Source: Rhipicephalus microplus (Eukaryota; Arthropoda; Arachnida; Ixodida; Ixodidae). Taken from it: 64,000 nt of DNA. Below are positions 12,051 through 22,052 of the stretch, piece after piece. Position 1 is the first letter of the stretch; every line of letters begins with the position of its first letter. Under the pieces are notes generated by a model. It made no database searches, was not told the origin of the DNA, and worked only from the letters and a program-made list of their open reading frames with translations. The translations under genes were made by a program, and so were the position numbers. The stretch lies in assembly GCF_043290135.1 (NCBI RefSeq), contig NC_134705.1, positions 59,981,771-60,045,770 of the forward strand, in the 5' to 3' direction.

Positions 12051-12911
12051 CTCCGACAGGAGAACACTTTGTATCATCGCAACCTAACTTGAAAGGAAGC
12101 AAGGGCTGCACTCTTCTGCGTTATAGGTTTTTTTTCAGACAAACATTTCCAACAGGCACACACGCCTACACCAAAAGATAATGTCCTTACTAACCCCATA
12201 TAAACTAACACGCCAAGGATGACATGGTGACTTTTAAAAAAATAGGTCCTCCTATCGCAACATCGGCCAGCCTGTCTGAGGCACTTCCACTGTTCACCCT
12301 GATTACCCGACTAGATGCTTCCATCTGTCGACTCGCATCTTCATCTTGGATAACACTAAGACGAGCTTACATTGATAAATACGCACGAAAGTTTAGTGAT
12401 GTATCATGCATCAGATTAAGCAACTGTTGTAAAAAAATTATCGATAGCTTGCTTCCTGGCTTTTTATACTAACAGTGCTTGAAGTAGCCTGAAACTGCGT
12501 AATGTCTTCCATGCACATGAACCAGATTGAAAACGTAATGCACAACATGCTTAAGAATATTGCGAGAAACATGATAACGACAAAATGACCAGCCACCCAA
12601 ATTTCTTGCTGTACATGTTTATAAAATGTTCATGTACACCCAAATGAGGTGCTTATCATACAAGCCGAAAAAACCTACAAGTAGGGCCTTGGGGCCTTCT
12701 GTAAGTAGACGTGTAGCATTTTTTCTGTGGAGGGCTTTACACCCATAAGTGAGAAACAAAACTCCTGTACAATGAAGAATTTTGGCAGCTATCAATTATA
12801 GAAAAAACTAATGCAGCTAATCTTCCCCGGCACATCTGTACATTTAGAGAGGTGACGAAGCTTCTGTCATTTGTGGCAGTAACTCCAACAGGACCAGTGC
12901 GAAAATTGGCA
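12051..12911. other. AT-rich sequence, no gene recognised
   Basis: A short plus frame at 12224-12472 exists but shows no recognisable family, no codon conservation signal I can judge, and no splice context. Confidence 0.4.
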
Positions 12912-13225
12912 CTACTTGGCTAGACAAATGTCCAAACATGCCTGCCCGACTCCCTCTAGCCATCCCGGCTGAATCTGACACATGATTTTTTGACTGCTGG
13001 CTGGACAAAACAAACCACTGACGCACTCACAATACACAGTGTGAAGTTCCTCTGGAGTGGTCAACTTCATGTTCTGCGATGAAAGAGCAGTACAGTGTCC
13101 TGATAAGGCACTCCTTGCAATGGTTTTCAATTCCACATAGTGACTTTGCTGTTCCTGTCGAAGAGAGCTTGGGGAGCTTGGAGGGTGCTTGCTCTTTTCT
13201 GGGGGCTGCTGCCGCTCCTCGTTTT
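12912..13225 (-). other. Possible unidentified exon (hypothetical)
   Basis: The minus frame is open for about 104 codons and reads like ordinary protein. It has an N-terminal Lys/Pro/Ser/Gln-rich part (EKSKHPPSSPSSLRQEQQ), then KLTTPEELHTVYCECVSG and CQIQPGWLEGVGQACLDICL, before a TAG at 12912-12914. An AG that could serve as acceptor precedes it at 13226-13227, and the frame is closed upstream of that AG. A GTAGTG overlaps the stop and could be a donor. I recognise no family. It could be a terminal or internal exon of an unknown host gene, or chance. Confidence 0.25.
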
Positions 13226-14070
13226 CTGCTCAAGGTCAACCTGCACAAAGTTGTAGACGAGGCTTTAAGAGTTGTATATAATGATATACAAATTTTTGCT
13301 GAACACACATTTCCTCGTGGCACACTGAGGAACTTCTTATAAAACTTAAGGCCTCGCGTATGAAAACACTTACAATCGATCCGAAGATGCACTTGACTCT
13401 AAAGGAGTAAGTTTGTTATGTAGTGTATATAAAGAAAGGTCATTCAGCACAACCACAACTACACTTGCACACGAAAACAACATTAGCTGGACGCTGTGGG
13501 CCGCTTTCATGGCATAGCTTAAGCTGACACTGATCGTCCGACGATACTAAAAATATTCAAAGATTGCCTGATCGATTTCAGGCAGTACTGAAGGGTATAG
13601 GGCACGAATCTATCGTTCTACGTTCTACTCATGAGCAGTGCACACAATTCAACATCAGTACCAACCCATTCAGCTAAAAATTTTGATTAGGATTTTTTTA
13701 TTAAAGAGACTGACAAGTCGCCAGAATGTGTGATTGGAGGTGGAAATCAAAAAATGTGAATTGAACTGCACTCTGTTTGCAACTTGAGTGGCATTTCCTT
13801 TTAAGATTGCACTTAAAAAGCCTAAAAATCAGTATGTCATGCAGCCTGTTTGTTTACTGAAAATTATTTGATGCTTTAACATGCAAAAAGATTAGTGGTC
13901 AAAGTTACAGCATATATCCATATTACCTGTGCCAACATTATTCTGTGCTGCTTACACAGAGGAGACAACCCTCAAAAAGCAGCACTGTCATCGTAGAAAA
14001 CAGTGCGAAATATGTGCATTTTACAGGCACATGAAATGCATGCTTTCGCAGCAAACTGCAATGCACAAAC
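13226..14070. other. AT-rich sequence, no gene recognised
   Basis: Short frames only. This is the 5' flank of the gypsy insertion; the ATAT at 14071-14074 is its target duplication. Confidence 0.45.
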
Positions 14071-14074
14071 ATAT

Positions 14075-14365
14075 TACCGCGACATAGTGCCTGCATTCAA
14101 ACAACGCGACCATCACCACGCGCACAGGGACATACATGCGCGCCGTCTAGTGTCGCGCAGAGACGATGATGATAGCACGAGAATCCAGCTGGCCCCTGCT
14201 GATGTGCGCCACGCGCTTGGGACTCTTCTTGAAGAAGTAGAAGAAAAAGATATCTTGGTGTTCTGCTGTAACGTGCTACGACCATAGTCCCTTTGAGCTG
14301 TGGGCACAGGTTCGCCCTTTAATAAATACGTTTTATTATACCCCGAGTCCTTCAACATCGTTACA
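14075..14365 (+). repeat. 5' LTR
   Basis: Matches 19421-19711 over its whole 291 bp with 7 substitutions. The canonical TG start is mutated to TA here, and it ends TTACA. It contains AATAAA at 14321-14326, a plausible polyadenylation signal. Confidence 0.95.
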
Positions 14366-14369
14366 TTTC

Positions 14370-14387
14370 TGGTGGAGGTGCTGGGTA
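14370..14387 (+). other. Primer binding site
   Basis: TGGTGGAGGTGCTGGGTA begins four bases after the LTR and abuts the gag ATG at 14388. The same 18 bases occur before copy B gag at 5473-5490. It begins with TGG, as a tRNA 3' end complement should. I could not match it to a specific tRNA from memory. Confidence 0.65.
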
Positions 14388-15800
14388 ATGAATCAAAGCC
14401 CTACGAACGCAAGACAGCGTAGCCCAGACCACCAACCAGTTGATCCTGCGGAGCCTACACCTGTGCATCAGAGGACCAGTCGCCGTCTTCGAGGTGATTC
14501 ACCAGAATTCAGTCCACTTCACTTTACGCCAAGGGGAACTCAGTCAATGGACGCCGCCACCATGACAAGTCATGTAACACCAGCCCAAGTGGTGATAAAT
14601 CAGCCTCACCAGCCACCAGTATTTCATGGCGACTCGTATGAAGACGTAGAAGATTGGCTGAACCTCTTTGAAAGAGTGGCACGTTTGAACGGTTGGGACG
14701 AGAGAGAGAAGCTCCGCCGCGTATACTTTGCTTTGGAGGACTTCGCAAAGACGTGGTATGAGAACCATGAAACCTCCTTTATGACCTGGGATGAATTTCG
14801 GCGACAAGCTCTGGCGACTTATGCCAGCGCGGATCGCAAAGAAAAGGCGCAGGCTGCACTCGAATCCAGGAAACAACTCACCAACGAAAGTGTCGCAATG
14901 TATATCGAGGACATGATCCGCCTGTTCAAGCGCGCAGATTCCCATATGACCGAAGACAAGAAGCTGCGCCACCTCATGCGTGGGGTGAAGCAAGAGCTAT
15001 TCGCTGTTCTCGTCCGCAACCCACCACGAACAGTTGCGGAGTTTCATACGGAAGCGACAGCCATCGAGAAAACGCTAGAACAGCGGGCTCGACAGTACAA
15101 TCGAGACATAAACTATGCACCTGCCAATGTCTTCTCTGGACGCCAGCGAAGTGACATGGACGCTCTGCGAAAACTCATCAGGTCGGTGATCAGGGAAGAG
15201 CTCAGCAAGTTGCAAGCACCTCACACTACAGCAACACTGTCTGTCGTCGACGTAGTATGAGCTGAACTGAGGCAGATGATGCGTGAGCCGGAGCGTGTGC
15301 CACAGCCGATCCAACGCATCCCAACGTACTCTGAAGTACTCAGACAACCCGCGGCGCACACCAATGCAGCAGTTACGATGGCCTCTCCTTGCCCACAAAC
15401 GGTACGCAGAGCACCTCGTCCTCTGGAACCGACGGCTACCTACCTGCCACGAGCCCGTGGTGTAGCTCGCTACGTGGATCAAAGGCCTCGGAAAAGTGAC
15501 ATCTGGCGTGACCATGAGCGCAGGCCTTTGTGTTTCCATTGTGGGGAAGCAGGTCACCTGTATAGGTTCTGCCCTTACCGACAGGCAGGATTAAGGGGCT
15601 TTCCGTTGTACGCACCATGCCCTCGAAACGGTGAACGGCCAACGGAGATCGAAGAGTACTTGTCCGCGCGCCAGAGCCCACTCACTCCACGCCAACATCA
15701 GCCAAGATCACCGTCGCCCAGGCGTTACCGATCACCCAGCCCACGTGCTTCTTCCGCACGGTCTGGGCACCGTTCTACAAGCCCACACCAGGAAAACTGA
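14388..15800 (+). pseudogene. gag: gag (one in-frame TGA)
   Basis: A single frame of 470 codons plus stop, interrupted only by TGA at 15258-15260 (codon 291), which is likely a mutated CGA. The capsid part includes PVFHGDSYEDVEDWLNLFE and KLRHLMRGVKQELFAVLV, typical of Ty3/gypsy gag. After the TGA come AELRQMMREPE, a basic linker, and the nucleocapsid zinc knuckle CFHCGEAGHLYRFC (CX2CX4HX4C, codons 382-395). An Arg/Ser/Pro-rich tail ends in HQEN and TGA at 15798-15800. The start is the ATG immediately after the primer site. Gag would assemble the virus-like particle and bind RNA. Readthrough of the TGA is possible but unproven. Confidence 0.9.
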
Positions 15801-15880
15801 AGCAAGCGACCTGTGGAGGTGAGGCCGCTGATAACGACAGTTGCGAAGATCCTCCATTACGGTTTCAAGGTGACGATGCT

Positions 15881-18800
15881 ATGTTTACAGAGGATAAGCG
15901 CAGCAGTGCGAAGATTACTTCAGATTTGCGGTTGAAAATAGACGGATACGAGCTAAATGCTTTAGTTGACACCGGCGCTGATTATTCGGTAATGAGTCAC
16001 AAATTGGCAAAGAAACTGAAAAAGGTTTTGACAAAAAGGAGTGGGGCACAGATACGCACGGCAGGTGGCCACACTATTACACCGCTCGGCAGATGCACCT
16101 CAAGGCTCGAAATAAGAGGCTTTATTTACGTTGCTGACTTCATCGTGCTGCCGGACTGTTCAAGGGAGCTTATACTAGGAATGGATTTTCTGCAAGCCAA
16201 TGGAGTCATAATTAATCTGCGCAGATCCAGTGTAACGTTTTCGACCGAACAAGCTATGTCAGTGGAGGAATTGGAAAAGCGACGTCTTACTGCTCTGCGC
16301 GTTGTTGATGATGACGTCAGAGTGCCACCACGCTGTAGTGTAATGGTGCTTGTTGAAAATAAGGCATTTTGTGACCACGAAGGAATAGCGGATGGAAACG
16401 TAGAGCTCTTTTTAAACAAAGGAGTTTGCGTGGCAAGGGGTGTTGTTCACTTAACGAATGGCCGCTCAGTTGTCCTCCTTACGAATTTCGGGAATGAATG
16501 TCAGCACATCGCGCAAGGTATGGCTATCGCCTATTTCCACGAGTTCTGCATGGCGACTGAACTATGCAGTTTAGCGCCAACGCCAACCACTCCACAAGAG
16601 ACCTGCAACGTCGACGCATCAGTTAACGTCAACCATGGGCTCCCAGAATATCAAAAGAAACGATTGTTCGCCCTTATAAAAGAGTTTTCGGACTGCTTTT
16701 CAACGTCCTCTAAGGTGCGACGCACGGCTATTGCAAAACACAGGATTATAACAGAAGAAGCCACGAGACCGATTTACCAACACCCATATCGCGTATCGCA
16801 AAAGGAAAGAGACGTCATCAAGAAACAAGTGGAGGAGATGCTTTCAGATGACGTGATCCAGCCTTCCAGCAGTCCATGGGCGTCTCCCGTAGTACTTGTT
16901 AAAAAGAAAGATAACAGCCTTCGATTCTGCGTCGACTATCGGAAACTGAACAGCGTAACGAAACGAAATGTATACCCTCTGCCGCGTATCGATGATACAC
17001 TCGATCGACTACAGAGTGCGAAATACTTCTCCTCCCTTGATCTCAAGAGCGGATATTGGCAAATTGAGGTGGATGAGCGCGACCGTGAAAAGACGGCATT
17101 CATAACCCCAGACGGACTCTACAAATTTAAAGCGCTTCCATTCGGCCTGTGCACAGCGCCAGCTACGTTTCAGAGAATGATGGACGCTGTCCTCGCGGGA
17201 CTGAAATGGCAGTCCTGCTTGGTGTACTTGGATGACGTTGTCGTATTTTCCGCTACATTCGACCAACATCTAGAGCGACTCCGCACAGTATTAGAAGCCA
17301 TTCGTTCAGCAGACTTGACCACGAAGCCAGAAAAATGCCACTTTGCTTTTGAAGAGCTTCGATTCCTCGGACACGTCGTCAGCTCCGACGGCGTTCGGCC
17401 AGATCCCAAAAAGACAGCTGCCATCGCGAAGTTCCCAACACCCAAAGACAAGAAGTCAGTACGTCGCTTCCTGGGTTTATGTGCGTACTATCGGCGATTT
17501 GTGGAAAATTTTTCGAACATTGCTGAACCACTTACTAATCTGACAAAAGGCGAGGTGCCCTTTAGGTGGGAAAGTGAACAACAGGAAGCATTTGATGAGT
17601 TAAGAACACGCCCGCAAGCCTCTCCAATCCTCGCCCACTTCGATGATACTGCCGAAACTGAAGTTCACACTGATGCGAGTAACGTCGGCCTCGGAGCCAT
17701 TCTAGTCCAGCAGCAAAACGACCAAGAAAAAGTGCTAGCGTATGCCAGCCGCAAGTTTTCGAAAGCTGAGACAAATTACTCTGCAACCGAAAAAGAGTGT
17801 CTCGCGGTCATTTGGGCCATAAGTAAATTTCGGCCGTACCTCTACGGTAGACCATTCCGAGCAGTAAGTGACCACCATTGCCTGTGTTGGCTGGCGAATC
17901 TTAAGGATCCCTCTGGCCGACTAGCAAGATGGAGCCTTAGGCTACAAGAGTACGATGTTACTGTGGTATACAAATCTGGGAAAAAGCACAGCGATGCCGA
18001 CTGCCTGTCACGCGCACCAGTGGAGACGAGTGAGCCAGAGGAAGAAGACTTCCCGTTTCTAGGCGTCGTCCAGGCATCAGAAATCGCTGAACAACAACAA
18101 AATGACCCTGATTTGCTGCCGCTTATACAGCGTCTCCAAGGACTCAACGTTAAAGTCCCGCGCACTTTATCCAGAGGGCTCCCTTCGTTCTGTCTTCGGG
18201 AAGGGGTCCTTTACAAGAGGAACTTCAAGCCTCATGGTGACAAGTTTTTACTCGTTGTACCTGCACCTTTACGAAACGAGATTCTGCACGCATGTCATGA
18301 TGAGCCAACATCTGGGCACATGGGTGTCAGCCGTATATTCGCCAGAATTCACCTAAAATACTACTGGCCAAAACTGTTATCATCAGTTCAGCGCTATGTG
18401 AAAACTTGCCGTGAGTGTCAAAGACGCAAAACTCCATCCGTGAAACCTGCAGGCCTCCTCCAGCCAATAGAACCACCGCATGCCCCATTCCAACAAGTCG
18501 GTATGGATCTCCTAGGCCCGTTTGCGACATCGACTGCACACAAGAAGTGGATAGTCGTAGCCACGGACTATCTCACTCGCTACGCTGAGGCTGACTCGCT
18601 GTACACCGCAACAGCTCTTGAAGTTGCCAAGTTCTTCATCAACAACATAGTCCTCAGAAATGGTGCACCAAGCGTGGTAATTACAGATCGTGGCCCAGCT
18701 TTTACTGCAGACCTAATGAAATGTCTGATGCGAATGACCCATACAGACCAGAGAAGAACTACAGCATACCATCCTCAAACAAATGGCCTAACGGAGCGCT

Positions 18801-19357
18801 TGAACAGAACTCTGACTGATATGCTTTCAATGTATATCGACGTCGAACATAAACTGTGGGATGAAATATTGCCCTACATCACGTTCGCATATAATACAGC
18901 CGTTCAAGAAACAACGCGAGTGACACCATTTGAACTTGTATTCGGCCGAAGAGTCACCACTCCACTGGATGCCATGTTACCACTGAATGATGAAAGCATC
19001 AATCCACCTGGCCTAGACGACTTCCTGCAAAGAACCGAGGAAGCACGACAGATGGCGAGATACAGAATACGCCGCCAACAGCGTATCGACTCCTATCGGT
19101 ACAATCAGCGTCGTACCGAAGCGCATTTTCAACCAAGTGACAAAGTATGGATATGTACCCCAGTGCGTCGCCGTGGGCTTTCTGAAAAACTTTTTAGCCG
19201 CTACTTCGGGCCTTACGAAGTACTCCATCGTGTAAGCGATGTAACTTACGAAGTCAGATCCGCTATACACGGGAGCTCAAAACGCCGCGGCCCTACAGAG
19301 GTTGTATGTGTAGTCCGGATGAAGCCTTACTATGAAAGATCACCGGAAGACCAGTGA
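15881..19357 (+). CDS. pol: pol polyprotein: protease, reverse transcriptase, RNase H, integrase
   Basis: 1158 codons without interruption. The aspartic protease has DTGAD at residues 30-34 and ILGMDFL near 98. RT has YLDD at 449-452. RNase H has HTDAS at 596-600. The integrase zinc domain has H806, H813, C843 and C846 (HX6HX29CX2C). The integrase core has D876, D936 and E972 (a DD35E spacing), followed by a GPY-type module and the VVRMKPYY end. The frame is -1 relative to gag and stays open across the gag stop, back to at least 15719. The real start is therefore probably a gag-pol frameshift, not the ATG at 15881. All catalytic residues visible are intact. Confidence 0.96.
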   Translation: MFTEDKRSSAKITSDLRLKIDGYELNALVDTGADYSVMSHKLAKKLKKVLTKRSGAQIRTAGGHTITPLGRCTSRLEIRGFIYVADFIVLPDCSRELILGMDFLQANGVIINLRRSSVTFSTEQAMSVEELEKRRLTALRVVDDDVRVPPRCSVMVLVENKAFCDHEGIADGNVELFLNKGVCVARGVVHLTNGRSVVLLTNFGNECQHIAQGMAIAYFHEFCMATELCSLAPTPTTPQETCNVDASVNVNHGLPEYQKKRLFALIKEFSDCFSTSSKVRRTAIAKHRIITEEATRPIYQHPYRVSQKERDVIKKQVEEMLSDDVIQPSSSPWASPVVLVKKKDNSLRFCVDYRKLNSVTKRNVYPLPRIDDTLDRLQSAKYFSSLDLKSGYWQIEVDERDREKTAFITPDGLYKFKALPFGLCTAPATFQRMMDAVLAGLKWQSCLVYLDDVVVFSATFDQHLERLRTVLEAIRSADLTTKPEKCHFAFEELRFLGHVVSSDGVRPDPKKTAAIAKFPTPKDKKSVRRFLGLCAYYRRFVENFSNIAEPLTNLTKGEVPFRWESEQQEAFDELRTRPQASPILAHFDDTAETEVHTDASNVGLGAILVQQQNDQEKVLAYASRKFSKAETNYSATEKECLAVIWAISKFRPYLYGRPFRAVSDHHCLCWLANLKDPSGRLARWSLRLQEYDVTVVYKSGKKHSDADCLSRAPVETSEPEEEDFPFLGVVQASEIAEQQQNDPDLLPLIQRLQGLNVKVPRTLSRGLPSFCLREGVLYKRNFKPHGDKFLLVVPAPLRNEILHACHDEPTSGHMGVSRIFARIHLKYYWPKLLSSVQRYVKTCRECQRRKTPSVKPAGLLQPIEPPHAPFQQVGMDLLGPFATSTAHKKWIVVATDYLTRYAEADSLYTATALEVAKFFINNIVLRNGAPSVVITDRGPAFTADLMKCLMRMTHTDQRRTTAYHPQTNGLTERLNRTLTDMLSMYIDVEHKLWDEILPYITFAYNTAVQETTRVTPFELVFGRRVTTPLDAMLPLNDESINPPGLDDFLQRTEEARQMARYRIRRQQRIDSYRYNQRRTEAHFQPSDKVWICTPVRRRGLSEKLFSRYFGPYEVLHRVSDVTYEVRSAIHGSSKRRGPTEVVCVVRMKPYYERSPEDQ

Positions 19358-19406
19358 CGCCTACCACGAATCTATTCATTGCCTGACGCATCGGGACGAT
19401 GCGTAT

Positions 19407-19417
19407 GAGGAGGGGGA
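19407..19417 (+). other. Polypurine tract
   Basis: GAGGAGGGGGA lies three bases before the 3' LTR start at 19421, the expected place for plus-strand priming. Confidence 0.8.
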
Positions 19418-19420
19418 TTA

Positions 19421-19711
19421 TGCCGCGACATAGTGCCTGCATTCAAACAACGCGCCCATCACCACGCGCACAGGGACATACATGCGCGCCGTCTAGTGTT
19501 GCGCAGAGACGATGATGATAGCACGAGAACCCAGCTGGCCCCTGCTGATGTGCGCCACGCGCTTGGGACTCTTCTTGAAGAAGTAGAAGAAGAAGATATC
19601 TTGGTGTTCTGCTGTAACGTGCTACGACCATAGTCCCTTTGAGTTGTGGGCACAGGTTTGCCCTTTAATAAATACGTTTTATTATACCCCGAGTCCTTCA
19701 ACATCGTTACA
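19421..19711 (+). repeat. 3' LTR
   Basis: Starts TGCCGCGACA and ends TTACA. It keeps the canonical TG that the 5' copy has lost. AATAAA is at 19667-19672. The ATAT duplication follows at 19712-19715. Confidence 0.95.
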
Positions 19712-19715
19712 ATAT

Positions 19716-20639
19716 AAAGCTGTTATGCTGACCTCCCACTGTTTGCTGCCTGTGTTGTGTGACACTTCATAGCAGTCAGAGACCCGAAATTCTTAAAATT
19801 TTTCCAGCACTTTCTGTGTTACCAATAGATGTACTCATGAAAGTCATGTCAAACAACAAGAAACAAGCCCCGATAATTCTCTTCTTCCACTGCATGTTTA
19901 TACGATCAGACCAGCAAGCTTTCTATTGCAGAAAAAAACAGCTACTATAAAAATTGATATTCGTTCCCATTAACTGCTTTATGCTTTAAGCCATGTTATT
20001 ATGTTAAACGGGTGTCCTGTTTTACAGGATCTGGTCTGCATGAACTCTTGAACCTGGCACCATACAGTTTGAAAGACACACAGAGTTTGAGACAAACCTA
20101 GTTTCCGGTGGAGCATCCTTATGCACTATAACAACACATCTCAATCTAGTTAGTTGATCAGAACGAGGTGAAAACAGCTCGCACTTGAAAAGCACGGGCA
20201 GAAGGAATGACGCCTGCACCTTGTGCTTGCTCCCTGTACATTCTCGTTGAGGGTGCATTTTTCACCTTATCCTTATGCAATTTTGCATTTATAACATTGT
20301 TCGCTGCATATTCTTTGTGGCATTAAAGTGTGTGATACCATCTTGAGTAGCCCATGTAATTTATAAAAATATAATTCAAAAATAGAATTCAAGATAGCTC
20401 GATTCAAAAATAACAAAGTGCATCCAGCACCATGTCCTGTAGCCATTCTTTAGGCAAGTGGCAGAATGATTTATTCTTCAAAACATATCCTACTTGTAAC
20501 CACTACAAGAGCTAACTCATACACTGCCACATTCTGTTTGCCTCTTCAGGTTATAAGGTATCTTTTTTACACCAGAAAATTTGCAAGAAGAATAAAAGTG
20601 TTGTAATTGTGAAGAAAGAAAAGTAGAAGGAAAAAAGAT
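19716..20639. other. AT-rich sequence, no gene recognised
   Basis: The 3' flank of the gypsy insertion. Short frames only; nothing recognisable. Confidence 0.45.
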
Positions 20640-20715
20640 AACCTGCCCTGGACAGGGACCGAGCTTGCGAACTTCGAATAACATGTCCGATGCTCGATCA
20701 ACTGAGCTACCATGG
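20640..20715 (-). repeat. tRNA-like relic (probable SINE head)
   Basis: Read on the minus strand there is an A-box-like TAGCTCAGTTG, an anticodon-arm-like TCGGA...TTCGA, and a degenerate B-box (GCTCGGTCCC). The acceptor stem does not pair, so it is not a functional tRNA. It is most likely the head of a tRNA-derived SINE or a tRNA pseudogene. Confidence 0.5.
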
Positions 20716-21709
20716 CGGCTATCCCCCTTCCATTTTGTACGGTATATATGTGCATTTAATCATGGAAGAGTCAGTCAGCGCTGCCTGTTACCATTATGGC
20801 GAGTGTGGGACACCTTTTTTTGCCTACTGGCAATCGCATTACGATTACTTCCAATATCCCTATACTTCTTTGGCAGCATTATGCATCTGTTAGTTCTCAG
20901 AAAATCTGCTAGTCACAGGAGGTGGCAATGATTCGCCCTCCCACCTAAATTCATGTACTTGAACACACGCACAACTGATCGAAAAAACAAGTCGCACACA
21001 CCACTAAGATTACTGAGATTCACTGTTTCAGATTCATGAGTGAAAGAAAGAACTACAATATTAAGGGTTCATTGTCTTTGTTGAACACATTATAATTAGA
21101 ACTAGCAGACAATGATGCTAAACAAACTATAGGTGATGTTATCAAAAATCACTTTAACAAAATTGTGAAAAGAAAAGTGAACGAAAACGTAACTTGGCAG
21201 CAAGTTGCTAATGGGTTGACATTTTTTGACAATTGAATTGACATTACTTTCTGTAACATCCCTATATTTTCCTGGGTAATGTTGTCGGGTAATTCTCATT
21301 ATTAGAGTGGTGAGTAGGCAGACAAAGAAAGGATATGGCATTGACACTTCTTTTGAACACCTAATAGTTTGAGGACCTTAAAAGAGCGGAAGCTGCTTTG
21401 AGTAGACCAGAATATTTATTTGGAGCGAAAAAAAAAACGTACACACATTTTAACCAGGCTTTCTAACACATTTTGAGACATAAAAGTGTATGCTGCCAGT
21501 AATGTTAAGTACCATTACTTTTGTCACACTATGCACTGTAGCAGGTGTAGTTATATTGGTGATAGTTAAGCATTAATCAACCACACCACCAGCTGCGTTC
21601 GCATCTATGGTCGCGTATTTTAAAAATAAACCTGCTGTATAGTAAAAAAAATTTAGAGCATTTATGATTTTATCAAAATCAAGTTATACCGACTGGGTAA
21701 GCAAACTAT
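20716..21709. other. AT-rich sequence, no gene recognised
   Basis: No recognisable frame. It ends at the target duplication TTGCATAAAAT (21710-21720) of the I-clade LINE. Confidence 0.45.
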
Positions 21710-21720
21710 TTGCATAAAAT

Positions 21721-22052
21721 GATGATGATGTGTGGTGCTTTGTGGCGCAAGGGCCAATTGATGGCCAAAGAGCGCCATTTCGATGAGTAGAGAGGAGACA
21801 ATGATATGTTGCGTGGCTGTATAGGGGCCTTAAAATTCCTCGCGATAATGCGGGTAAAAACATAAGTATTAAGATCATGACAGTGGCGTGATATGCATAT
21901 TAAAAGGGGTGACAAAGATTTTGATAATAAAAACATGTAAAAATATTTGGCACTAGCACACGTGCCTCATCAGCGCCCTTGTGTCCAAGGGCTGCGAGGC
22001 AAGTGCTTTTAAATATAATCACTGCAGCAGCAACCTCTCTTGAGAGGTCACG
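21721..22052 (-). other. LINE 3' untranslated region and tail
   Basis: Follows the ORF2 stop and ends in a CATCATCATC tail abutting the target duplication. No polyadenylation signal was obvious. Confidence 0.75.

Larger units (their letters stand above)
14075..19711 (+). mobile_element. Nearly complete Ty3/gypsy LTR retrotransposon
   Basis: 5,637 bp bounded by two 291-bp LTRs (14075-14365 and 19421-19711), with the 4-bp duplication ATAT at 14071-14074 and 19712-19715. The LTRs differ at 7 of 291 positions (about 2.4%), so the insertion is fairly recent. The order is LTR, primer site, gag, pol (protease, RT, RNase H, integrase), polypurine tract, LTR, which is the Ty3/gypsy order. No env frame fits in the 63 bp between pol and the 3' LTR. 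It cannot be fully autonomous as sequenced, because gag carries one TGA. Confidence 0.95.

Noticed and set aside
19357..19421. env gene after gypsy pol
   Set aside because: Only 63 bp separate pol from the 3' LTR; there is no room for env.
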